Shown one piece after another: positions 1 to 5,941 of a stretch of 15,066 nt of DNA. The stretch is from Candidatus Bathyarchaeota archaeon (lineage in GTDB: Archaea > Thermoproteota > Bathyarchaeia > TCS64). Each line of letters starts with the position of its first letter. Position 1 is the first letter of the stretch. The notes below the pieces were generated by a model. That model had not been told where the DNA came from. It made no database searches and saw only the letters and a program-made list of their open reading frames with translations. The stretch covers positions 1-15,066 of the forward strand of contig DAOVCM010000008.1 of assembly GCA_030670015.1 (NCBI GenBank). The letters run 5' to 3'. The position numbers and the translations under genes are program-made.

Positions 1-100
1 AGAGGAGCCAATCGAGGAGAAACCTAGCGAGGAAGAGAAAAGGGAAGAGCCAGTCGAAGAAATATCAGTCAAGAAGAAACCTTGGTGGAAGTTCTGGTAG
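1..100 (+). CDS. 3' end of an unknown protein with acidic tail (partial)
   Basis: An open frame enters from the left edge (codons in phase from base 2) and stops at TAG 98-100. The visible 32 residues are rich in Glu, Pro and Lys and end in a basic-aromatic tip, KKKPWWKFW. Charged, low-complexity tails of this kind are common at the C-termini of archaeal membrane-associated or chaperone-like proteins, but nothing visible names the family. It runs convergently with the minus-strand genes that follow. The codon pattern (GAG/GAA, AAG/AAA) is consistent with real coding sequence. Function unknown. Confidence 0.6.
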   Translation, partial: EEPIEEKPSEEEKREEPVEEISVKKKPWWKFW

Positions 101-129
101 GTTAGCGCTCGTAACCTTTAAGCAGTGAT

Positions 130-136
130 GCGCGCG
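130..136. repeat. alternating (GC)n tract
   Basis: GCGCGCG in the gap between two convergent genes; one of the dispersed CG-alternating tracts of this window. No coding use. Confidence 0.7.
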
Positions 137-148
137 TCCCATGATTGC

Positions 149-168
149 CCTTATATCATAAAATAAGG
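149..168. terminator. possible bidirectional terminator hairpin
   Basis: CCTTAT, eight bases, then ATAAGG: a 6-bp inverted repeat between the stops of convergent genes. It is AT-rich, and a bidirectional terminator is the simplest reading. The stem is weak, so this is tentative. Confidence 0.3.
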
Positions 169-185
169 ATTAAAACCATTTTAGA

Positions 186-422
186 TCAATTATTGAATTC
201 GCCCGCGCGCAGCTTCTTCACGAGGTCCCTGAAGCTGATGCCCTGTCCCAGTCTCAGCGAGTAGTCGATTGCCTTCTCAGAGATGGCGAAGGTCCACCCC
301 TTGTACTTGAACTTGGCCGCGAGGACGGCTAACCTCCTCGGGTATATCCTGTGGATCTCTAGGAACTCGTGTAGCTTCGCGACCTGACCCCTCTTATAGT
401 AGGCGCGCGCGCTCGGCGTCAT
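186..422 (-). CDS. small chimeric-looking ORF, unknown
   Basis: This 78-codon frame has a basic and aromatic middle (residues about 9-68, ending in FRDLVKKL) that looks like real protein sequence, possibly a helical domain, but I do not recognise it. Its N-terminal residues (about SARA) are encoded by one (CG)n tract (403-412). Its last residues, RAGEFNN, come from a second tract (205-210) and the adjoining 21-bp repeat, which also ends the truncated rpb5 copy at the other end of the window. The middle therefore looks like an internal piece of some gene held between two CG tracts. No good ribosome site precedes its ATG. It may be an expressed remnant or not a gene at all. Confidence 0.35.
   Translation of the reverse strand: MTPSARAYYKRGQVAKLHEFLEIHRIYPRRLAVLAAKFKYKGWTFAISEKAIDYSLRLGQGISFRDLVKKLRAGEFNN
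188..208 (+). repeat. 21-bp direct repeat, left copy
   Basis: The sequence begins AATTATTGAATTCGCCC and continues into CGCGC. It is identical over 21 bases to 14471-14491, in the same orientation, with unrelated flanks on both sides. It contains an EcoRI-type GAATTC palindrome and ends in a CG tract. It might be an attachment site, an element end or a recombination scar. Confidence 0.75.
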
Positions 423-519
423 ACCCCTTCTTCTTCATACGCCTGACCTCCTTCCGGGCGAGGATCCTTCTGAATCTTTTTAGCTTCAGTTTTTTGTTCG
501 CGATGTCTCTGAGAGACAA
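394..519 (-). pseudogene. cut gene start, weakly like Holliday-junction resolvase N-terminus
   Basis: A frame of 41 codons runs from TTG 517-519, four bases after the zinc-ribbon stop, to TAA 394-396. Within it, ATG 436-438 is preceded by a clear GGAGGT site seven bases upstream. From that ATG the protein reads MKKKGYDAER and then enters the CG tract at 403-412, where it becomes ARLL and stops. Lys-rich starts of the type KKGxxAER are typical of archaeal Hjc resolvases, but ten residues are too few to prove this. A good ribosome site in front of a gene that dies at a CG tract suggests the 5' end of a gene whose body was lost or exchanged. Alternatively the whole 41-residue basic frame is a small gene coupled to the zinc ribbon. 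Confidence 0.35.
403..412. repeat. alternating (GC)n tract, 10 bases
   Basis: GCGCGCGCGC inside overlapping short frames, at the point where the gene start at 438 loses its expected continuation. Confidence 0.8.
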
Positions 520-522
520 AAC

Positions 523-687
523 TTAGAATCTCACCTTGCCTTTCTTAGATCTGGATTTCTTAGTCTTGCCTGACCCGATGTGGCCACAGGTCTTGCACTT
601 CCATTCTCTGCCCTTCTTTACCAGTTTCTTGCTACCGCATTTTGGACATCTCTTCTTCCGAGCCATATCTTCCCATTGGTCAGGCAT
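523..687 (-). CDS. small zinc-ribbon protein with basic tail
   Basis: About 54 residues. A single zinc ribbon is formed by CPKCG and, about 17 residues on, CKTCG, followed by a very Lys/Arg/Ser-rich tail ending KGKVRF. Such proteins usually bind nucleic acid or a ribosome or polymerase partner; the sequence does not say which. The start chosen is ATG 685-687, which overlaps the stop of the cold-shock gene by eight bases (ATGCCTGA), matching the coupling seen elsewhere in this window. An internal ATG at 666 would give a 47-residue form starting MARKKRCPKCG, which is nearly as likely. Co-transcription with the cold-shock protein points to an RNA-related or stress role, by inference. Confidence 0.7.
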   Translation of the reverse strand: MPDQWEDMARKKRCPKCGSKKLVKKGREWKCKTCGHIGSGKTKKSRSKKGKVRF

Positions 688-901
688 GTGGGACTTGCTT
701 GATTGACTCAATCATCTTGATGTTGATGGCTCTAGGTCCTTTATACGCCCTCTGCACTTCGAATTCAACCCTCTGTCCTTCTCTGGGTTCCTGTGTCCCC
801 TTTATATCCGAAAAGTGGACGAAGATGTCATCTCCGCCGGCTTTCGGCTCTATGAACCCGTAGCCTCTACCGCCTAGCCATCTTTTTATGGTGCCCTTCA
901 A
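680..901 (-). CDS. cold-shock domain protein (CspA-like), copy 1
   Basis: The 73 residues form a single cold-shock OB-fold. RNP1 is seen as GYGFIEP (about residues 13-19) and RNP2 as DIFVHFSDI (about 25-33), followed by the usual GQRVEFEV strand. The family binds single-stranded RNA/DNA and loosens RNA structure. The start is TTG 899-901, preceded by a strong AGGAGGTGA site; the nearby ATG is out of frame and stops at once. A short tail after residue 65 is absent from copy 2 at 9820-10017, which is otherwise very similar and also starts with TTG. It is the first gene of a short unit with the downstream zinc ribbon. Cold-shock proteins are common in bacteria but patchy in archaea. Confidence 0.92.
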   Translation of the reverse strand: MKGTIKRWLGGRGYGFIEPKAGGDDIFVHFSDIKGTQEPREGQRVEFEVQRAYKGPRAINIKMIESIKQVPHA

Positions 902-929
902 ATCATTTCACCTCCTTGCACGTGCGCAC

Positions 930-1871
930 TTATTTTAGAAGAGGTATTACCTCCTCTGAGAACAGTTTGATGTCGTCCAGATAGTGGAAGACTGGAGTTA
1001 TCAGCCCTACACCCTTATCAACGTACTCCTCCAGAAATCCTGCTACCTTCTCCGGAGCCCCGTAGGCGTCCCCGAGTAGGTTTCGCAGGTATCCAACAGT
1101 GGTACCTAGCACTACGGCTTCCCTCCTAAGTCTGGACTCCGATTCCTCCTCATCAAGGCCGACGACGACCCTGACTCCTACTCCCTTCCTGATTTCATCG
1201 TAGTCCCTGCCAAAGTCATCGCAGTGATGCCTGAGGGTAGATAACTTCCTCTCCAGAGTTTCCGAGTCTTGGGCGAAGAAGTGACTTATGTCGGCGTGCT
1301 TCGCCACTATCCTCAGGGTCCTTCTCTCTCCTCCTCCGCCGATTAGGATTGGAGGGGGCCTCTGCACAGGTTGTGGGGAGTTGAGAACGTTAACAACGTC
1401 GAAGGTCTTGCCATGATAGGTGGTTCTCTCGCTGGTGAACATCTTCTTGCATATTTCAATGGTCTCTTCCAGACCTTTGAGCCTCTCCCGAGCGGGTGGG
1501 AACCTTCCAAGGTAGCCCTTGAACTCCTTCTCGTGCCAGCCTGCTCCAACGCCAAATACGAGCCTTCCACCTGATATGATGTCGACCGTCGTCGCCATCT
1601 TAGCCAGCACCGCCGGCCTCCTGTAGGCATAGCAGGAGACTAGGGAACCAAGCCTTATCTCGTTGGTGACGGCGGCGAGGCCGGAAAGAGTAGTCCAGCA
1701 TTCAAGGGGGTGACGGTCAGGCCCATTGGGATTCGCCATATTCATAAAATGGTCAGTGACCGTGAAAAGGTCATATTTAAGAGCCTCTGCCCTGAGGCAG
1801 AATTGCCTCATCTCCTCGAAGTTCTTTCCCTCAGGAGGGACCTGAGCCCCGAACCAGATATCTGAAGTCAT
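930..1871 (-). CDS. LLM-class (luciferase-like) F420-dependent oxidoreductase
   Basis: The 313 residues cover the full length of the luciferase-like monooxygenase (bacterial luciferase TIM-barrel) family. Family signatures seen are YDLFTVTDHF near residue 34, the EIRLGSLV strand, and SGGRLVFGVGAGWHEKEF around residues 100-117, followed by the RLEGLEETI-like helix and the PPILIGGGGERRTLRIVAKHAD segment near 175-195. In archaea these enzymes usually use coenzyme F420 to reduce or oxidise small organic substrates; the substrate cannot be read here. The ATG overlaps the stop of the glycosyltransferase remnant (ATGA) and has a GGAGGCGA site about nine bases upstream. Its original 5' neighbour seems to have been replaced by that remnant. 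Confidence 0.9.
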   Translation of the reverse strand: MTSDIWFGAQVPPEGKNFEEMRQFCLRAEALKYDLFTVTDHFMNMANPNGPDRHPLECWTTLSGLAAVTNEIRLGSLVSCYAYRRPAVLAKMATTVDIISGGRLVFGVGAGWHEKEFKGYLGRFPPARERLKGLEETIEICKKMFTSERTTYHGKTFDVVNVLNSPQPVQRPPPILIGGGGERRTLRIVAKHADISHFFAQDSETLERKLSTLRHHCDDFGRDYDEIRKGVGVRVVVGLDEEESESRLRREAVVLGTTVGYLRNLLGDAYGAPEKVAGFLEEYVDKGVGLITPVFHYLDDIKLFSEEVIPLLK

Positions 1872-2077
1872 ATGTTATCGCCTCCGTCTACGCCTTCTCC
1901 ATCCGGGCGCGCGCATCGAGAAGATGTTGACCTGCACGTGTCCTTCATCCCGCTGATTAGGGAGTGACACCACTCGCTGACACCTCCTTTCCCCGTCAGG
2001 TATGAGCCCTCAAAGATAAGGGCGACGCGCCCGTTAATCAAGCTAATCATTCTGCTTATCTCCTCTGGGCGCTTCAT
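1868..2077 (-). pseudogene. PelF-type glycosyltransferase N-terminal fragment, frameshifted
   Basis: Residues about 16-44 (GRVALIFEGSYLTGKGG and on through VSEWCHSLISGMKD) match the first 31 residues of the intact PelF-type gene at 5938-7296, including the shared GGVSEWCHSLI motif and 20 identical bases around it. After KD the frame shifts: an extra AC relative to the paralogue puts VQVNIFSM out of frame. Nucleotide similarity resumes (CAACATCTTCTCG) and then stops exactly at the CG tract 1907-1914. The remaining in-frame tail is unrelated and runs to the start of the oxidoreductase gene. This is a relic with a 2-base insertion and a deletion or replacement after about 40 codons. It may still matter as a leader for the next gene. 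Confidence 0.8.
1907..1914. repeat. alternating (GC)n tract at a homology break
   Basis: GCGCGCGC. On the minus strand, similarity to the intact PelF-type gene ends on the base before this tract. Confidence 0.85.
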
Positions 2078-2112
2078 CCTTACTTTGGAACTCTAAAGGT
2101 GTTTCCTCCTCT

Positions 2113-2123
2113 GCGCGCGCGCG
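2113..2123. repeat. alternating (GC)n tract, 11 bases
   Basis: GCGCGCGCGCG, the longest tract in the window. It lies in the 52-base gap between the diverging glycosyltransferase remnant and the plus-strand ORF at 2130. A GAGGAGG ribosome-site-like motif lies beside it on the minus strand with no usable start after it. Confidence 0.85.
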
Positions 2124-2129
2124 GACAAC

Positions 2130-2402
2130 ATGGAGAGCAAGATGAATATACTCATTAAGCCCAACAAAGCGTTCACGAAGAAGTATCTGACGAAGGCGGT
2201 GAGATTACTGGGGAGGAAAACCGTTCTCGCTAACCTGTACCAGCAAGAGGCTGAGAGCCGTAACCTCCTAAATAGCCGGGAAGCTCTTGTCCAGATGATG
2301 ACGGGGTTAGTGAAAATACGGCGGGGGGGATGGATCAGCGATAGTGAGTATATTCGTCTTCAGGAATACCTCGTGGACCGCGTACGAGCGTGCATAGGCT
2401 AA
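2130..2402 (+). CDS. small hypothetical protein, unknown
   Basis: The 90 residues are basic and mostly helical in composition, with one region KKYLTKAVRLLGRKTVLANLY and a later SDSEYIRLQEYLVDRVRACIG. No motif is recognised and there is no signal peptide or membrane segment. The ATG lies six bases after an 11-base CG tract and has no visible ribosome site, so the true N-terminus may have been removed or the gene may be leaderless. It is the only plus-strand gene between 100 and 8460. It could be a remnant like the others that border CG tracts. Confidence 0.5.
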   Translation: MESKMNILIKPNKAFTKKYLTKAVRLLGRKTVLANLYQQEAESRNLLNSREALVQMMTGLVKIRRGGWISDSEYIRLQEYLVDRVRACIG

Positions 2403-2719
2403 CCTTGAGCGTGAGTTATGCCAGACTCTGGTCTTCTCAGATAATGTATATGTGCGATTATCAAACCATCGCTAGCGAGGGTTAAGCGCGCCAATCCCGT
2501 CTGGAACTTCACTCGACCCCTCGATTCATCCACATTTTTATTACATCTTCATTGACTCTGTGTTATGTTCGTGTTATTGTAGTCGCTATCTCTTTTTCAC
2601 TAATTTACGACCTTACTGCTATCAACTATCTCCTCACACGCCCTCTACTTGAACCTGTGAAGAAGCCTTTATAGACTCGTCTATAAAGAAAATGTGGAAT
2701 ATCCGTCACTCGTGGCAGG
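2403..2719. other. non-coding gap
   Basis: No credible coding frame on either strand. It contains a GCGCGC at 2486-2491, long T-rich pyrimidine stretches on the plus strand, and the perfect palindrome at 2667-2688. No tRNA-like fold was seen. Confidence 0.6.
2667..2688. promoter_or_regulatory. perfect 10-bp inverted repeat (operator or hairpin)
   Basis: CTTTATAGAC, spacer TC, GTCTATAAAG. It lies 32 bases past the stop of the double zinc-ribbon gene. The two-base spacer suits a dimeric regulator site better than an RNA hairpin, although a 9-bp stem with a CTCG loop is possible. There is no T-run after it. Each arm also resembles an archaeal TATA box. Confidence 0.5.
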
Positions 2720-2986
2720 TCACGTATTATTAACAGGCCAAGTTCTATCTTTAGGCGGTGAAGGGTCGCTCCTTATGTGGCCACACACGGTACAACGCCA
2801 TCTCTCCCCAGTCCATTTGAAGAAGCTGCGATGATGGCATCCGCCACATCGAAGATTCTTCAAAGACCCGGTCCAGCTGCAACTCTTGCAGATAGCCCGG
2901 TACTCCACGACGTTTAGGTTGGAGATGCGGCGAAGAATTAACTCCTCACCGCATTCAGGACACGGTATTCTCCGATTGTAACCCAT
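2720..2986 (-). CDS. double zinc-ribbon protein
   Basis: About 88 residues with four CxxC knuckles in order: CPEC, CKSC, CGGC, CTVC. They pair as two zinc ribbons, with CTVCGH giving a typical ribbon end. The protein is basic and polar with no membrane segment. The ATG at 2984-2986 is chosen; a GTG at 2999-3001 is an in-frame alternative. Its 5' part overlaps the end of the membrane-protein gene by 32 bases, so the two are probably translated from one message. It is the last gene of the Alba-PelF-MscS-TBP string. Zinc ribbons of this kind in archaea are often partners of transcription or RNA machinery, but no specific role can be read. Confidence 0.75.
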   Translation of the reverse strand: MGYNRRIPCPECGEELILRRISNLNVVEYRAICKSCSWTGSLKNLRCGGCHHRSFFKWTGERWRCTVCGHIRSDPSPPKDRTWPVNNT

Positions 2987-3524
2987 TTTTTCTATCCACA
3001 CACAGGGCTTCTATAACTCTAACAATGGTGATACCAAGTACGCCGCCGATGAGTCCACCTATTCCATGGAGAGCAGTAAATGTTAGGATGTTGACGGCCA
3101 TTTTAGATATTAAGTCAATCATGAAGAGATTACCGATGATGAAGCCGGCTGCTGCAGTCGAGATGATCGAGATGAGGATAACGATAATGAAGTTAACCCT
3201 GCTCCGGCTTAGGATGTTCTGGTATCCGACTACACTTGTTATGACTTCGAATGTAATGCAAGTAGCCATGAAGCCAAGGATATAGATATTATCCGGTCTC
3301 AACCTGAGGATAAAGATTGTCGAGGCCAGCCCCATCAGGGTTGGTACCACGGGCTTTTGGGCTAACCACATCGACAAAATAAGGAGGGAGACTCCAGTAA
3401 TTTCGCTAAAGAAGATAAGGTGCATGAGATTCCGTGATACGGAGCAGACTGTCCAGTTCAGGGTAGCCCATATGAATGCAGGGAGGATGATGGCTGTCCA
3501 GTCTCGTTTACTGAAGTGTCTCAT
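2955..3524 (-). CDS. polytopic membrane protein, unknown
   Basis: About 189 residues with roughly five or six hydrophobic segments; examples are WTAIILPAFIWATLNWTV near the start, EITGVSLLILSMWLA, NFIIVILISIISTAAAGFIIG, and a glycine-rich last helix with LHGIGGLIGGVLGITIV. The size and glycine-rich final helix are reminiscent of substrate-binding (S) subunits of ECF-type transporters, but no diagnostic motif is visible, so this is only a suggestion. ATG 3522-3524 follows a GTGGGGAA site; GTG 3531-3533 is the alternative. It starts 38 bases after the TBP stop and overlaps the zinc-ribbon gene, so it is probably in the same operon. Confidence 0.7.
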   Translation of the reverse strand: MRHFSKRDWTAIILPAFIWATLNWTVCSVSRNLMHLIFFSEITGVSLLILSMWLAQKPVVPTLMGLASTIFILRLRPDNIYILGFMATCITFEVITSVVGYQNILSRSRVNFIIVILISIISTAAAGFIIGNLFMIDLISKMAVNILTFTALHGIGGLIGGVLGITIVRVIEALCVDRKNGLQSENTVS

Positions 3525-3561
3525 ATTCCCCACTTGTAATATGTGCTTCCACGGTGACAGG

Positions 3562-4146
3562 TTACCCTATTGGTATCTCTCTCGTCCTGTGAACGCGAGA
3601 ACGCGGGTATATTAACCCCTGTACTCTCAGCAAAGCCTGAATAATATCAAGGGCTTCCTTGGCCTTATTGGCGCTTTTAGCGCCTGTAATAACGCATTTG
3701 CCGCTAGCAAAGAGTAGTATCACCGCTTTAGGGTCGGACATCCTGTAGATGAGGCCGGGAAACTGCTCTGGCTCGTACATAACGTTCTCCACGATGTCTG
3801 CAGCCGCCTCAATGTCTACTCCGCTACCAATGTCCCCGGTGGCGACGACGTTCTGGATAGCGATCCTCGACATCCAGCGGAGGATGATTTTACCCTTCCT
3901 CAGCTCTTTGACAACTTTCTTAACCGCGTTCCGGGCCATCTGCTCCGATGTAGCTCCGGTGCACACCATCTTCCCTGTACTGAATAACAGCGTAGTCGTC
4001 TTCGGTTGCTTCAGTCTGAAGATGAGACCCGGAAACCTCCTGGGCTGGTACTCCGTGTTCACATAGGCCTTTGATAGTGATGGGAGATGCAGCCTCTGGT
4101 TGATGTTAGCAGTTGCTACTACGTTCTGGATCTTAAGTTCATTCAT
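3562..4146 (-). CDS. tbp: TATA-binding protein (TBP)
   Basis: The 194 residues form the two-repeat saddle: repeat 1 from IQNVVATANI (about 6-90) and repeat 2 from IQNVVATGDI (about 97-178). The four DNA-intercalating phenylalanines are in place: F38 (RRFPGLIFR), F55 (LLFSTGKMV), F129 (QFPGLIYR) and F146 (LLFASGK). TBP binds the TATA box and recruits TFB and RNA polymerase. The C-terminus (after about 178) is basic rather than the acidic tail of many archaeal TBPs. The ATG overlaps the stop of the preceding GIY-YIG-like gene by eight bases, so it is translationally coupled in an operon with an MscS channel and a glycosyltransferase, an odd setting for a basal factor. All key residues are intact. 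Confidence 0.97.
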   Translation of the reverse strand: MNELKIQNVVATANINQRLHLPSLSKAYVNTEYQPRRFPGLIFRLKQPKTTTLLFSTGKMVCTGATSEQMARNAVKKVVKELRKGKIILRWMSRIAIQNVVATGDIGSGVDIEAAADIVENVMYEPEQFPGLIYRMSDPKAVILLFASGKCVITGAKSANKAKEALDIIQALLRVQGLIYPRSRVHRTREIPIG

Positions 4147-4459
4147 CAGGGGAGCCTCCGCACGGAAGTGTCTTGTACTTCTTGCGAATCCTCTTCTCCA
4201 GGCTTCTTCTCTCTTCAGCCGACTTGTCGTCTGTGTACAAGACAGCGTACCTGATTAGGCCTCGACGATACAGCTTCCAACACTTTTTTCTCTCATGGCT
4301 AAGTATCGCCGTTTTCACCTTATCGGAGTGGTCGACGTCGAGAAGGTAGTGTTTACCTATAAATTTGCATGCAACTACGAAAACGCCTGGCCTGTCCTCT
4401 ATCTTCTTAACCGACTTAAGCGGCCCATCGAAGGCGTAGTTGGCTATGGGTATGATCAT
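4139..4459 (-). CDS. GIY-YIG-like small protein
   Basis: About 106 residues from ATG 4457-4459, which lies one base after the MscS stop; its ribosome site GGAAGAG is inside the MscS end. The pattern FDGP, then DRPGVFVV, then YLLDVDHSDKVKTAILSHERKKCW, then YAVLYT, then a charged helix and a final PCGG matches a small archaeal/bacterial family I recall as GIY-YIG-related. The GIY position is GVF here and the second strand reads YLL, so the canonical nuclease triad is not fully present. It may be a binding rather than cutting version. It is coupled on both sides (MscS before, TBP after). Confidence 0.6.
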   Translation of the reverse strand: MIIPIANYAFDGPLKSVKKIEDRPGVFVVACKFIGKHYLLDVDHSDKVKTAILSHERKKCWKLYRRGLIRYAVLYTDDKSAEERRSLEKRIRKKYKTLPCGGSPDE

Positions 4460-4460
4460 T

Positions 4461-5267
4461 TTACTCTTCCATCTCCATCCTGAAATCATCCAAACGTTTG
4501 AGAATCATCCTCTGCAACTCGGGCTGTGTATCGTAGAGAATCTTCGCTTTACCTTTTGGGAGAAACATCCGTATCATCAGCGTTCTGTTGAGAAATGCGA
4601 CATCCGACACCGAATACTCCGGTTTCCTGGATAAATTTCTCCCGTACTCTGTATAGAACTCCTCAATACTGGGTTCCACTATCTTATCAATCAGGTCAGA
4701 TAGCGGTACCCAGCTTGCTGTGTAGACCCTGCCCGCAAAGGACATCGGAAACGAATAATCTATGGAATCCCCGCTCATACAGCGTTGAATAGTGCTGTTG
4801 AGAACTACTCGATTAGGGATCTCTGTGATCGTATAAGTTGGAGTGAATATTTTCACATAGTTCAGCGTGATCTCTCTTACCTCGCCCTCTGAGCCCCCGA
4901 TCTTCACGTAGTCATCGACTTCGAATGGCCGAGTGATCATAATATAGAGGCCGGCGAGGAAGTTGCCGATGGTCTGTGTGGAAGCGAAGCCGATGGCAGC
5001 GCCGCCCAGCGCTGAAACCCCCATGAACCATTCGGTTGGTAGTCCCCACAGGTCGAGGATCAGGGTTAAACCAGCTGAGTATATCACGATCCTTGAAATA
5101 AAGAATAGAATATTCACAAGATGCTTTTTCAGGGCTGTTCTTTGTGAGAAACGCGTGATCAATCTTTTGACAAGTTTTTCAGTTATTAAAATTCCTGCGA
5201 CTACAATAACACTGATAATAATCAAGTATACTGTATCATATGCGATGAACTTGAGTGGAAAACTCAT
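4461..5267 (-). CDS. mscS: MscS-family mechanosensitive ion channel
   Basis: Two N-terminal membrane helices (YLIIISVIVVAGILI and the later IVIYSAGLTLILDLWG) are followed by the pore helix TM3 with the family's Ala/Gly packing (GVSALGGAAIGFASTQTIGNF). Next come ITRPFEVDDYVKIGG and the beta domain (GEVREITLNYVKI), then a mixed alpha-beta cytoplasmic domain. The channel opens under membrane tension to release solutes on osmotic down-shock. At about 268 residues it is a minimal three-helix MscS. ATG 5265-5267 has an AGGTG site five bases upstream; a TTG at 5286-5288 overlapping the preceding stop (TTGA) is also plausible, with GAGATGATC before it. It is tightly linked to the membrane-protein gene upstream. 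Confidence 0.93.
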   Translation of the reverse strand: MSFPLKFIAYDTVYLIIISVIVVAGILITEKLVKRLITRFSQRTALKKHLVNILFFISRIVIYSAGLTLILDLWGLPTEWFMGVSALGGAAIGFASTQTIGNFLAGLYIMITRPFEVDDYVKIGGSEGEVREITLNYVKIFTPTYTITEIPNRVVLNSTIQRCMSGDSIDYSFPMSFAGRVYTASWVPLSDLIDKIVEPSIEEFYTEYGRNLSRKPEYSVSDVAFLNRTLMIRMFLPKGKAKILYDTQPELQRMILKRLDDFRMEMEE

Positions 5268-5284
5268 CGTCACACCTAGATTAT

Positions 5285-5941
5285 TCAATTTACGATCATC
5301 TCAAAAAAATCTCGTAAGCCATATCTATTGATCCGACGTAAGCCCAGGTATAAGCCGATGAAACTACCTGCAAGGTAAATTACTTCAAGCATCCATAAAC
5401 CCTGGAGCGTTGAAACTATGATGCCTGCTTCAACTGCGAATACGAAGCAGAAATACATGAATATTCTCTTTGCGTTTGATTGAATAAAAAAGGAATATAG
5501 TGCAACATCAACAGATATTATCGATGTTATGACGGTATTAAAGAGAGATGTACGGTTAAAGGATATAAGATAATGCGAAGAAACAATTGTCAATATTATA
5601 AAAAATACAATGGTTGAAATAATGACGTTCCTGAAATAGTCCTTTGTTCTATCGAACCTTTGTTTAGCCTTGTTCAGGCTGACTTCAGATAGTTCTTCCA
5701 CGGAGTCTCTAGATCTTGCTATACAACCAGAAATTGAGATGACACCCCAAAGATAGGGTGCGAGTCCTAAATAGCTGCACAGTAAATGTGAATCGGAGAG
5801 AAGATGGTAGATTAGGTACAAGTTAAAGGGCAATGTAAAGAGTAGAAGTAATGGAGACATAAACGGGCTTCCTCCAAAAAAAGTTACGGCTCTCCATGTC
5901 TGTCCAGGGATCTTCTTGAGAGGTAATGTGATCGATGTCAC
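5285..5941 (-). CDS. integral membrane protein linked to PelF-like gene
   Basis: The 218 residues contain roughly five or six hydrophobic segments: MSPLLLLFTLPFNLYLIYHLL, LGLAPYLWGVISISGCIA, then after a charged stretch (residues about 78-103) VIISTIVFFIILTIV, TVITSIISVDVALYSFFI, IFMYFCFVFAVEAGIIV and LEVIYLAGSFIGLYLGL. It starts with GTG, overlapping the PelF-type stop (ATGTGA). It is far shorter than PelG, so it is not the usual Pel partner. It may anchor or serve the glycosyltransferase, by inference from coupling only. Family unknown. Confidence 0.75.
   Translation of the reverse strand: MTSITLPLKKIPGQTWRAVTFFGGSPFMSPLLLLFTLPFNLYLIYHLLSDSHLLCSYLGLAPYLWGVISISGCIARSRDSVEELSEVSLNKAKQRFDRTKDYFRNVIISTIVFFIILTIVSSHYLISFNRTSLFNTVITSIISVDVALYSFFIQSNAKRIFMYFCFVFAVEAGIIVSTLQGLWMLEVIYLAGSFIGLYLGLRRINRYGLRDFFEMIVN

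Noticed and set aside
642..863. Plus-strand open frame, similar to another at 9770-9979
   Set aside because: Both are antisense to the two cold-shock genes; their mutual similarity only mirrors the similarity of those paralogues.
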